DNA of 40,490 nt from a virus, in IMG/VR virus record IMGVR_UViG_3300048586_000056, positions 1 through 40,490 of that record; one strand, written 5' to 3'. The notes beneath the pieces are model-generated. The model worked only from the letters and a program-made list of their open reading frames with translations. It had not been told where the DNA came from and did no database searches. Both the position numbers and the translations under genes were made by a program. This document shows, one piece after another, positions 6,349-11,948 of the stretch (its first letter is position 1; every line of letters starts with the position of its first letter).

Positions 6349-6689
6349 TAGTTTAGTTCCTTGTCCCAGAGTTTATCGTCACAGTTTATAGTGGCTACTA
6401 CAGTAAGAACGTGAAACTCTACATGACCAGCCTTATCTAGTTTTGTGTTTGGTTGCTTTCCGTCTAATGCAAGCTCACCAAGTCCTTTAGTAGTACCCCA
6501 AGTTCGGATAACGTGTGCATTTTCTAAAGTTATAATATCTCCATCTATAGAATATCTGCCAATCATTACCCAGCCTCTTTGTAGGACTACAATCTTAATG
6601 TCGCTGTTCTTTGGTTCAGTACTTTGTGAGCCCTTTAATACATACACTTCGCCGTTTATTTCTAGTTCGTTAATAGTTGTTTTACTCAT
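6348..6689 (-). CDS. Hypothetical protein
   Basis: A 113-aa beta-rich protein (VYVLKGSQ, IKIVVLQRGWVMIGRYSIDGDIITLENAHVIRTWG). The ATG at 6689 lies seven bases after AAGGAG and is preferred over the ATG at 6695, which sits too close. The pattern of a residue-specific control over VIRTWGTTKGLGELA resembles small phage proteins of unknown function found in many tailed phages. It ends in TAATG overlap with the dipeptide-repeat gene. Confidence 0.7.
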   Translation of the reverse strand: MSKTTINELEINGEVYVLKGSQSTEPKNSDIKIVVLQRGWVMIGRYSIDGDIITLENAHVIRTWGTTKGLGELALDGKQPNTKLDKAGHVEFHVLTVVATINCDDKLWDKELN

Positions 6690-6707
6690 ATTCATTCTCC
6701 TTATTAG

Positions 6708-6878
6708 TTAAAGTTCTTCCCCGTATGTTGGGTATTCGCTAATCTCACCTCTACAGACTAAATGACCAAGTGCTATTTGTTGTCTGCGTGTCCATATCTC
6801 TATTTGAGATTGTGCGTGGTCTACCATACTCCATAAATGGTCAGATGGTAGGTCTTTGAAGTTTATGTGTTCGCTCAT
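6708..6878 (-). CDS. Small hypothetical protein
   Basis: A 56-aa ORF starting MSEHINFKDLPSDHLWSMVD and ending EYPTYGEEL. The ATG overlaps the upstream stop as TAATG and AAAGGAGGTG precedes it. It is helical, with Trp and Gln-rich surface, and has no membrane span. Too short to assign a family. Confidence 0.62.
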   Translation of the reverse strand: MSEHINFKDLPSDHLWSMVDHAQSQIEIWTRRQQIALGHLVCRGEISEYPTYGEEL

Positions 6879-7162
6879 TACACCTCCTTTAGATAATCGT
6901 TTATTAGTTTGGTAAGGTCTTCGTCTGATATGTGGAAAAGTAATCCCATAACATCATCTCTACCTCTTTTCATATAAAGAGCGTTGAATATTACTTGCCC
7001 AAGTCTTTGACCCTTTAGTTTATCTTTGGCTGGTTTTGCTGTGATAGGCTCTGCGAGTATCTCTGCCATTTCTTTTACTAACCAAGCTAGGTCAGATTGC
7101 AGAGTGAGCTTGTGCGTGTTGAGCAGTATCTCCAGTTCTTTTTCTCTTGATAATCTTTTCAT
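6878..7162 (-). CDS. Hypothetical helical protein
   Basis: A 94-aa protein, mostly helical (KELEILLNTHKLTLQSDLAWLVKEMAEIL) with a basic middle (KPAKDKLKGQRLGQVIFNALYMKRGRDDV). The start overlaps the preceding stop by one base. No motif is recognised; the basic central segment could contact nucleic acid. Confidence 0.65.
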   Translation of the reverse strand: MKRLSREKELEILLNTHKLTLQSDLAWLVKEMAEILAEPITAKPAKDKLKGQRLGQVIFNALYMKRGRDDVMGLLFHISDEDLTKLINDYLKEV

Positions 7163-7374
7163 TACTGCTCCTGCACATTCTTAGCTGGTTGAACATTATA
7201 GTGGTTGTCTGTTTTTCCGTAGTTGTCTTTTACTTCTAGTGTGGTGTAGCCTGTTTCTTCTACCTTAAAGTCTGCCATAACTCTTGTTACAAATATGTGT
7301 GTAGCTATGTAGAACGCTCCAAATAGTGATAGTAGAAAGAGTAGCCAAACTGTTATTAAACCTCTGTTGCTCAT
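7162..7374 (-). CDS. Small membrane-anchored protein
   Basis: A 70-aa protein with one hydrophobic span at about 7-29 (ITVWLLFLLSLFGAFYIATHIFV) followed by a polar tail of 40 residues. Start in ATGA overlap with 7371-7553. It could be anchored in the host membrane with the tail on either side; topology signals are weak. Function unknown. Confidence 0.65.
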   Translation of the reverse strand: MSNRGLITVWLLFLLSLFGAFYIATHIFVTRVMADFKVEETGYTTLEVKDNYGKTDNHYNVQPAKNVQEQ

Positions 7375-7553
7375 TTAAGTGACCTCCTATGATGACTTAA
7401 TGTCTTTTTTAGTTGCCAAAGTGCTGCTTTTGCCCCGTCTGATTCTGCGTAGGGAATTAGGTTTAGTACGGTTATTTCGTCTTGGTAGTAGTCCATTATC
7501 AGAATTAGTCTTGCGAGGCTTTCTCTTAGTTTTGTTGTTGAAGTTGCCGTCAT
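7371..7553 (-). CDS. Small hypothetical protein
   Basis: A 60-aa protein (MTATSTTKLRESLARLILIM...) with an excellent ribosome site, GGAGGGACA, before ATG at 7553. It ends in ATGA overlap with the membrane-protein gene. It lies almost wholly inside another open frame, 7387-7620, read one base out of register. The strong site makes this the better supported of the two. Confidence 0.65.
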   Translation of the reverse strand: MTATSTTKLRESLARLILIMDYYQDEITVLNLIPYAESDGAKAALWQLKKTLSHHRRSLK

Positions 7554-7620
7554 TGTCCCTCCATAGAATTAGTGCTGTGAATAGTATTGATAGAATAGCT
7601 AGAAGTTTAACGGCTAGCAC
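7387..7620 (-). CDS. Possible overlapping membrane protein with basic tail
   Basis: A 77-aa frame from a GTG at 7620 that overlaps the upstream gene by 14 bases, with AGAGG upstream. Residues 3-20 form a membrane span (AVKLLAILSILFTALILW). The remaining 55 residues are extremely basic (KTKRKPRKTNS, RRNNRTKPNSLRRIRR) and overlap the gene at 7371-7553 in another frame. A membrane span plus basic tail is a plausible small effector, but the overlapping part may simply be a shadow of that gene; the true product might also be shorter. Confidence 0.4.
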   Translation of the reverse strand: MLAVKLLAILSILFTALILWRDNDGNFNNKTKRKPRKTNSDNGLLPRRNNRTKPNSLRRIRRGKSSTLATKKDIKSS

Positions 7621-7828
7621 TTGAACCTCTACGGCTTATTGCTCCACCTTTAGAACCACTGCTGCTTGGGTGTCGTGGGTCGTCTTCTGAGTAGTGAAGT
7701 TTAGCGTATGCAAAACCTCCTGTAGTTCCTTTCTTACCTCCCAACGCTCCGATTTTACGGTAATAGTCGGGGTCACGTTCTTTAAGTTTAAGGGCGGTTA
7801 TAGATCCGCCAGTTTTGTTACCTGCCAT
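7607..7828 (-). CDS. KGG-type small basic protein
   Basis: A 73-aa protein rich in Gly, Lys and Ser, with repeated GG-K motifs (KIGALGGKKGTTGGFAYA and GSKGGAISRRGSSASR). This resembles the short KGG-motif phage and stress proteins that bind nucleic acid or are disordered. ATG at 7828 lies directly before the stop of the nuclease gene upstream. Function not established. Confidence 0.65.
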   Translation of the reverse strand: MAGNKTGGSITALKLKERDPDYYRKIGALGGKKGTTGGFAYAKLHYSEDDPRHPSSSGSKGGAISRRGSSASR

Positions 7829-8224
7829 TTAGTCCTCCCATTTATGTTGCTGTTCTTCTTGTTCAGCTATTATCTTTTCTAAATCCATTACTTGCTTGCG
7901 TAAGTCCATATAGTCTTCCATTTCTAGCACGGTAAGTATTGGTCGGTTGTTGCCAGTAATGTGTAGTACGGGTACTTGTGCGCCAGTAGCTTGTGACTTC
8001 GCCTGTTCCCAGAACGCCCATAGTTGAACTTTCTCTTGGTTCTTCACTTCGTCTACATACTTGTAATCGTTAGGCTTCCATATATCGCCTTTGTGCCACT
8101 GCATAGCACCAGACATAGGCATACGGCTAGCTTTCGGGTCTATCTCGTATCTTCTATAGGATTCTGCTACTTTACGTTCTGCACGGTTGCCTTTTTCTTT
8201 CTTACTGCGTGGTGTGGTAGCCAT
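7829..8224 (-). CDS. Holliday-junction-resolvase-like PD-(D/E)XK nuclease
   Basis: A 131-aa protein with an N-terminal basic stretch (RSKKEKGNRAERKVAESYRR) and the catalytic pattern MSGAMQWHKGDIW...VDEVKNQE: D47, E59 and K61 fit PD-(D/E)XK, as in archaeal Hjc-type and phage resolvase-like nucleases. The C terminus is an acidic coiled helix (IIAEQEEQQHKWED). Beside ERF and the SSB-like protein it would process recombination or replication intermediates. It starts in TAATG overlap with 8224-8508. Confidence 0.72.
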   Translation of the reverse strand: MATTPRSKKEKGNRAERKVAESYRRYEIDPKASRMPMSGAMQWHKGDIWKPNDYKYVDEVKNQEKVQLWAFWEQAKSQATGAQVPVLHITGNNRPILTVLEMEDYMDLRKQVMDLEKIIAEQEEQQHKWED

Positions 8225-8508
8225 TAGCGCACTTCCTCTGCCACTGTTGCACCCCGTGAATAACGAGCGTTCTTGAACAAGTTGTATCGCATTTCTTCAA
8301 CTTCTTCTGTAGCAGGGTAGAGTCCTTGTTCCTGTAACTTCTGACGGGTTCGCCTGATAGTTTCAGGGCTTATTGCTTTGTATTGAAAGAACTTACGAAA
8401 GTTTAGTTCGTAGTCGTGGTCTTGTAGCCACCATACCGCTAGAATAAGTTTCTTGTCGTCACTTCTGGTTTCTGGGTATAGTTGTAAGGCTTTTTCTGTT
8501 AGTGTCAC
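8224..8508 (-). CDS. Hypothetical, possible DNA-binding replication protein
   Basis: A 94-aa protein from the GTG at 8508, which overlaps the upstream stop as GTGA and has GGGAGGG eight bases upstream; a longer frame to 8583 lies inside the neighbour. The sequence DDKKLILAVWWLQDHDYELNFRKFFQYKAISPETIRRTRQKLQEQGLY looks like a winged-helix or helix-turn-helix segment (SPETIRRTRQKL as recognition helix). It sits between a nuclease and the SSB-like gene and could act in replication; this is inferred from position. Confidence 0.65.
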   Translation of the reverse strand: MTLTEKALQLYPETRSDDKKLILAVWWLQDHDYELNFRKFFQYKAISPETIRRTRQKLQEQGLYPATEEVEEMRYNLFKNARYSRGATVAEEVR

Positions 8509-8882
8509 GTTATTACCCTCCCAATGTTCTTTTCTCTTGTTAAATGATTGTGACGTGATTGCGCCACTCCAACCTGCCGCCACGCAGAAGCAACTATTCT
8601 TGTGAGGTATTTGATTTGACCTTTTTCTTCAGCCATTTCAAACCTTACTCTGCTTTCTGCTGCGCTGGCAGATGACCCTCCGGTAATGTACTCGCCTAGC
8701 TTTTTACCTAAGCGTATTTCATAATCTCGTTCAAAGGTTGCTAGATGTAGTTCAACTGCTCCGGTGTACTGTGCAAGTCGTTGCATCTGTTCAGATATTG
8801 CATCTGGGTCTGATGTACCATTTTTAGTACGGAGTTTGTCTTGTGCATCTAGCATTCCCTTGATAGCGGTTTCTAAGTCCAT
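8505..8882 (-). CDS. Hypothetical helical protein of the recombination block
   Basis: A 125-aa protein, all helical, starting MDLETAIKGMLDAQDKLR and containing LAQYTGAVELHLATFERDYEIRLGKKLGEYITGGSSASAAE. Its C-terminal part (ASAWRQVGVAQSRHNHLTRE) resembles a helix seen in small phage proteins near SSB and recombinases. It overlaps the next gene as GTGA and begins one base from the SSB-like stop. Function unknown. Confidence 0.65.
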   Translation of the reverse strand: MDLETAIKGMLDAQDKLRTKNGTSDPDAISEQMQRLAQYTGAVELHLATFERDYEIRLGKKLGEYITGGSSASAAESRVRFEMAEEKGQIKYLTRIVASAWRQVGVAQSRHNHLTREKNIGRVIT

Positions 8883-9178
8883 TAGAATGGTATCTCGCTT
8901 AAATCTACTTCGTCCGGCACTTCTGCCACTACTTCATCTTTCTTAGCAAACTTTTCTCGTTGTGCTTCCCAACTGCCTTTACTCTCGGTCTTCTGATACG
9001 GTTCACTAAAACTGATTGAAAAGTACTCCCGTCCATCATGAGTAGTTCTTCCCCACAAGGCCAGTTCAAAGTCAACTCCGTTGAAGTTTCCTTTGCCTCG
9101 GTAGTCTGGGTGCTTTTCTTGTTCTTTCTTGTCGTTGAAAAAAGCAACGCCTTTATTCTTGTTGTCATAGTCTGCCAT
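8882..9178 (-). CDS. SSB-like OB-fold protein
   Basis: A 98-aa protein with strands NKGVAFFNDKKEQ, DYRGKGNFNGVDFELALWGR and REYFSISFSEPYQ, resembling the small single-domain OB proteins of phages. It ends in an acidic tail finishing DLSEIPF, which mimics the DDIPF-type tip by which bacterial SSB recruits partner proteins. It is adjacent to helical and nuclease genes and one gene away from YopX and ERF, so a single-strand-binding role in recombination is likely. The family assignment rests on pattern and context. Confidence 0.6.
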   Translation of the reverse strand: MADYDNKNKGVAFFNDKKEQEKHPDYRGKGNFNGVDFELALWGRTTHDGREYFSISFSEPYQKTESKGSWEAQREKFAKKDEVVAEVPDEVDLSEIPF

Positions 9179-9537
9179 TATTTCTCCTTAGTTAATAGTT
9201 CTGGGTTCTCGTAGATGTTTCCGATAACTTTGTTATCTCGTATAAGTTGCCATAAGTCCGTTCTAAAACCGCTTTTAGTCCACCTACCTACATAACCGCC
9301 TTCGTGGTATTCAATAATGCAATTCTCATCATCTAGTCCGATATATATGACATCTCCCTCATATATCTCTACACCGTTCTTGTCTTTAAGGCCGGTGTAT
9401 TGCATAATGTCGTGCCTTAGTGATGCACTTGCCACTGAGTCAATAAATGGCTCAAACTGGTCTGAGAAGTACCACGTATCGGCATCAATCATCTCTTTAG
9501 TGGTTCTATCCCACGCTCTAAACTTAATCTCACGCAT
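9178..9537 (-). CDS. YopX family protein
   Basis: A 119-aa protein with the YopX hallmark beginning MREIKFRAWDRTTKEM, then IMQYTGLKDKNGVEIYEGDVI and IIEYHEGGYVGRW. YopX proteins are small phage proteins of unknown biochemical role. The ATG at 9537 is chosen because the conserved REIKFRAWD starts there and it lies just after the preceding stop; a GTG at 9546 is in frame. It ends in TAATG overlap with the SSB-like gene. Confidence 0.85.
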   Translation of the reverse strand: MREIKFRAWDRTTKEMIDADTWYFSDQFEPFIDSVASASLRHDIMQYTGLKDKNGVEIYEGDVIYIGLDDENCIIEYHEGGYVGRWTKSGFRTDLWQLIRDNKVIGNIYENPELLTKEK

Positions 9538-9538
9538 A

Positions 9539-9805
9539 CTATTCACTCTTGTTTAAGAATCTTAGAAACTCATAGGTTGCTCGTACACCAACCACGATTA
9601 GGGCAAACATCACTATGTAGTACCAAACATCGTTTGTAATTGATTTAGCTTCTGTATAAGCGAACACCGCTACTACTAGAAGTGCTATGCTTTGTATTAG
9701 CTGTTCAGCGTTCTTTACTACTCGTGCTGTGGTGCTTACTGTGTTCTTAACTGTTTCTTTAGCCTTGTTAGGCTTAGATTCTTTAACTTCTTTAGATTTA
9801 CTCAT
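9539..9805 (-). CDS. Two-span membrane protein
   Basis: An 88-aa protein. Residues 1-35 are very basic and polar (SKSKEVKESKPNKAKETVKN). Two hydrophobic segments follow, at about 38-52 (IQSIALLVVAVFAYT) and 61-78 (WYYIVMFALIVVGVRATY). It overlaps the end of the ERF gene by 8 bases with GGAGGAC as ribosome site. It may anchor replication or recombination proteins to the membrane, but that is speculation. Confidence 0.62.
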   Translation of the reverse strand: MSKSKEVKESKPNKAKETVKNTVSTTARVVKNAEQLIQSIALLVVAVFAYTEAKSITNDVWYYIVMFALIVVGVRATYEFLRFLNKSE

Positions 9806-10433
9806 CTTGTCCTCCTAGACTTGTTAATACTTCAAGCACCTTATCTGCTTCTTCTTCAGTGGTTACTTGTTCTTTACCAATTTCTTTACGAATAAACTCT
9901 TTCATTTCTTTATGGTCGGTAATTCCACCGTTCCAAAACTCGTGTATGATTTCACTACGCTTTTCATCTAGCGGTGTAATCTTTGCTTCACGTTCTTTGC
10001 GAGTTGGTGGCTTTGGAAAACCAGTTACTTGTGACTGTTGGTATGACCTTGCAGCCTTGTTGCCGTCATCGTCTTCATCTGCAACTATTCCTAGTGCTGA
10101 CATAGCACCGTATCTGCGAGCGTATGTGATTGCACTACCTTGACCTTGAGGGTCGTTCTTAGGTAGTAGTAGTGGCATTGTTGCGCTCATAAACTCACCA
10201 CTCGTATGTATGAGTGTTGTTGTGAGTGAACTTTGCCCGTCTATGTTGCTAACAAACTGGGTAATTGCTAAACCGTTCTTAGATAAGATGGGTAGCATTG
10301 ATTCCATAACTGTCGCTAGATCTACATACTTGCTTTTGAAAAATGGGTTATCTGCTGTTTTCTTTAGCTTTGGCATTTCTTCTTGTACCGCCACTAAAGC
10401 TTTAGCTAGTTCCGCTATTGATTCGCTTTTCAT
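9798..10433 (-). CDS. ERF family single-strand annealing protein
   Basis: A 211-aa recombinase. The ERF pattern is clear: KKTADNPFFKSKYVDLATV, then PILSKNGLAITQ, SSLTTTLIHTSGEFM, and GSAITYARRYGAMSALGIV followed by the acidic ADEDDDGN. ERF proteins anneal complementary single strands and support circularisation or recombination-dependent replication. The C-terminal third is charged and helical, as usual. AAGGAGG precedes ATG at 10433. It is probably the central enzyme of the recombination block that includes the SSB-like protein and the resolvase-like nuclease. Confidence 0.87.
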   Translation of the reverse strand: MKSESIAELAKALVAVQEEMPKLKKTADNPFFKSKYVDLATVMESMLPILSKNGLAITQFVSNIDGQSSLTTTLIHTSGEFMSATMPLLLPKNDPQGQGSAITYARRYGAMSALGIVADEDDDGNKAARSYQQSQVTGFPKPPTRKEREAKITPLDEKRSEIIHEFWNGGITDHKEMKEFIRKEIGKEQVTTEEEADKVLEVLTSLGGQDE

Positions 10434-10442
10434 AATTCCTCC

Positions 10443-10574
10443 TTAGTACTCGTCACCAAAGCGTGGCTCTGGGTCAGGGTATTCTTGATACATTGGGTGA
10501 TTTTCTCGTTCCCACTCTGCACGATCGTAATCGTCTTGTTCTCGGTGTTCGTCTTCTAAAATACCGCTATCCAT
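10443..10574 (-). CDS. Small acidic protein
   Basis: A 43-aa ORF beginning MDSGILEDEHREQDDYDR and ending PDPEPRFGDEY, strongly acidic and with AGGAGG seven bases before ATG at 10574. It overlaps the 3' end of the upstream gene by 19 bases and stops nine bases before the ERF start. Acidic DNA-mimic-like composition is noted, but the protein is too short to judge. Confidence 0.6.
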   Translation of the reverse strand: MDSGILEDEHREQDDYDRAEWERENHPMYQEYPDPEPRFGDEY

Positions 10575-10777
10575 GTCTTGCCTCCTTGTGTGTAAGATTC
10601 ATACTCCCAGTCTTGTTCACCGTTCTCAAACTTAACGGTAATCTTCTTAGTAGATACGTCTTTAACTGGTATTCGTTTTGCCTTACCAGTTCTTAACTCC
10701 GCTAGCTCCATCATGCGTGGTTCTATGTCACGCTTAAACACGGCTAAAAAGCCAGTTGCCTTTGATACATCGTTCAT
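10556..10777 (-). CDS. Hypothetical early protein
   Basis: A 73-aa protein beginning MNDVSKATGFLAVFKRDIEP, with AAGGAGG before the ATG. A basic central part (RTGKAKRIPVKDVSTKKITVKFENGEQ) and a beta-like end (WEYESYTQGGKTWIAVF) are visible. It is the first short cytosolic gene after the secreted SLT-like protein. A GC-rich palindromic stretch with GGGGGGTGC and CCCCCC at 10806-10845 separates them. No family is recognised. Confidence 0.62.
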   Translation of the reverse strand: MNDVSKATGFLAVFKRDIEPRMMELAELRTGKAKRIPVKDVSTKKITVKFENGEQDWEYESYTQGGKTWIAVF

Positions 10778-10860
10778 AATTTCCTCCTTATTCTTACGCT
10801 CTAATCGGGGGGTGCAAAATCATCGCACCAACTACCCCCCAAACAGAGCGCAAGGCTCTG

Positions 10861-11355
10861 TTAATACCAGTGATTAACTTTCCAGAATTGATACGCCTGA
10901 TAGTAGCTACCATAACGACTTGTTACATACTGGTACTGCCACTTCAGCGCTACAACTGGGTCACGCCAATCACCTTTAATCTTTGAACAAGGTAATGCCT
11001 GTGCTAATGAACACGCACCGCTACCTTTATTGATAGCGTTCGGATTCCAGCTTGCTTCACGGCTTACTATATAATCTGCGTACTGCCAGTCGCTTTCTGG
11101 TACTCCGGCTTGTCTTAGCCAGTCATACTTTGTTCCTGTTATTTGAGGCTTCGGTACTGGTGTAGGTGCAGGTTTTGGCTGCTCAACTGGTTTTTCTACC
11201 TGTTCACTCGTAAGAGGTGGCTGCTTAGAACTCTCAGTTGCTACGTCCGTTGCGTTGTTAATGTGTACCGGAGCTGCCTCGGTTAATCTTGTCGGCTCTG
11301 CTGCAAGTAGTACGAATAATGCCGCCACTACTGCGAACCTGAAGATTATCTTCAT
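10861..11355 (-). CDS. Secreted SLT/lysozyme-like protein
   Basis: A 164-aa protein with an N-terminal signal peptide (MKIIFRFAVVAALFVLLAAE), a Pro/Lys linker (about 55-72), and a C-terminal domain 74-164. The domain pattern is YIVSREASWNPNAINKGSGACSLAQALPCSKI...DPVVALKWQYQYVTSRYGSYYQAYQFWKVNHWY, with likely catalytic E100 and a possible C115-C123 disulfide. It would cleave or bind peptidoglycan outside the membrane. Similar domains occur in Actinobacteria and, to my knowledge, Saccharibacteria. AGGAG precedes the ATG. It is the first gene after the attenuator and structured leader, so it is the lead gene of the early operon, far from the lysis cassette. Confidence 0.78.
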   Translation of the reverse strand: MKIIFRFAVVAALFVLLAAEPTRLTEAAPVHINNATDVATESSKQPPLTSEQVEKPVEQPKPAPTPVPKPQITGTKYDWLRQAGVPESDWQYADYIVSREASWNPNAINKGSGACSLAQALPCSKIKGDWRDPVVALKWQYQYVTSRYGSYYQAYQFWKVNHWY

Positions 11356-11382
11356 GTGCTTCTCCTGTTAATGTATTGCTCG

Positions 11383-11467
11383 TTCAGAGCTGAGGGCCGT
11401 ATAGGAGTTGCACCTATATATCGGCTACCCTCTTGGGTAATTGCTCGCCCAGCCCGTTAGCTCTGAA
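11383..11467 (-). ncRNA. 85-nt three-way-junction leader element
   Basis: The outer stem TTCAGAGCT/AGCTCTGAA (9 bp, 11383-11391 with 11459-11467) encloses two branches. The larger pairs GAGGG with CCCTC, CCG with CGG and TATAGG with CCTATA around a 7-base loop. The smaller is a 4-bp TGGG/CCCA stem. In the direction of transcription it lies 28 nt before the SLT-like ATG at 11355, so it could control ribosome access or act as a ligand- or protein-binding leader. Tests for tRNA fail (no U33, no T-arm). Confidence 0.5.
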
Positions 11468-11484
11468 TGAACACCTGCCTGAAC

Positions 11485-11503
11485 TTCCCCTCAGAAGCCC
11501 TTG
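11485..11503. repeat. 19-bp inverted repeat, left copy
   Basis: TTCCCCTCAGAAGCCCTTG here is the exact reverse complement of 12279-12297. Each copy reads CAAGGGCTTCTGAGGGGAA in the direction of the transcription unit that follows it: leftward leader here, rightward small RNA there. It lies just after the leftward attenuator. It could be a protein operator or a shared RNA element. Confidence 0.75.
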
Positions 11504-11521
11504 TTGTTAAGGTTGCCTATT

Positions 11522-11586
11522 AAAAAAGCGAACCTTGCGATTCGCTTGTATCTCACTTGGTATATTGTGCGACTTTTGCGAATCTA
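11522..11586 (-). ncRNA. Leader RNA A with intrinsic terminator (attenuator)
   Basis: From the promoter at 11593-11621 the transcript should begin near 11586. It ends at a hairpin AAGCGAA/TTCGCTT (7 bp, 8-base loop) followed by six Us (11547-11522). Near its 5' end it carries GATTCGCAAAAGTCGCAC (11584-11567). Its GATTCGC part can pair with GCGAATC (11545-11539) in the terminator's ascending arm, which would open the terminator. Its full motif is complementary to small RNA B. Read-through leads into the 85-nt leader and the SLT-like gene, so this looks like an attenuator controlling the early operon. Confidence 0.55.
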
Positions 11587-11592
11587 GTTTTA

Positions 11593-11621
11593 ACTATACT
11601 CCCTATTTACGCTTATGTCAA
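11593..11621 (-). promoter_or_regulatory. Strong sigma70-type promoter, leftward early operon
   Basis: TTGACA at 11621-11616, a 17-base spacer, then TATAGT at 11598-11593 on the minus strand, five of six consensus bases in the -10. It drives leader RNA A and, on read-through, the genes from 11355 downward. It lies back-to-back with the rightward promoter at 11641. Confidence 0.75.
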
Positions 11622-11640
11622 TGTCTTTTTTGTATTTTTA

Positions 11641-11669
11641 TTGCTTTTTCCACAGTTTCTTGATATAAT
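11641..11669 (+). promoter_or_regulatory. Rightward promoter for small RNA B
   Basis: TTGCTT, 17 bases, then TATAAT with TGA directly before it (an extended -10, TGATATAAT). The -35 is only partly consensus, but the -10 is perfect. Twenty bases separate its -35 from that of the leftward promoter, so the two may compete or share a regulator. Confidence 0.65.
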
Positions 11670-11675
11670 CCCCTT

Positions 11676-11728
11676 ATAGCAGCTCCAGGTGCGACAAAGC
11701 GAATCGTCAAGACTGGAGCTGTTTTTTT
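11676..11728 (+). ncRNA. Short antisense-like RNA B
   Basis: From the promoter above, the RNA is only about 53 nt and consists essentially of one terminator hairpin: CAGCTCCAG/CTGGAGCTG (9 bp, 11680-11688 with 11713-11721) followed by seven Us. Its 24-base loop displays GTGCGACAAAGCGAATC (11689-11705). This is complementary in two 7-base blocks to the 5' part of leader RNA A. Binding would keep RNA A from forming its antiterminator and so favour termination. The RNA overlaps the last bases of the gene 11727-11948. Confidence 0.55.
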
Positions 11729-11948
11729 ATTGGTTTACTAATTTAATGATTAGCTTTGTTCGTCTTTTGTTCTTTCTTGACCGATAGCGATCTGAAAACA
11801 TTTCTGCTTCCTGACGGGTTAGAACTATCTTACCGTGACAGTTATCACAATAGGCTACGAATATTCTCATGCGGTCTTGTTCATCAAAGATGATACTCCC
11901 TGTTGCCTGTTTCTTACCCATGTAAGTAAAGTTGTTTAACACTTGCAT
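11727..11948 (-). CDS. Small CxxC protein between the regulatory RNAs
   Basis: A 73-aa protein beginning MQVLNNFTYMGKKQATGS, with a CDNCHG motif at about residue 34-39 (half a zinc ribbon) and a very basic C terminus (RYRSRKNKRRTKLIIKLVNQ). AGAAAGG lies upstream of the ATG. It is isolated from other genes and flanked by RNA units, and its basic tail suggests nucleic-acid binding; a regulator of the adjacent promoters is an attractive but unproven idea. Confidence 0.6.
   Translation of the reverse strand: MQVLNNFTYMGKKQATGSIIFDEQDRMRIFVAYCDNCHGKIVLTRQEAEMFSDRYRSRKNKRRTKLIIKLVNQ

Noticed and set aside
11400-11420. 5-bp stem with 7-base loop resembling an anticodon arm
   Set aside because: The base at position 33 is G in both strands and there is no T-arm; it fits better as part of a three-way junction.
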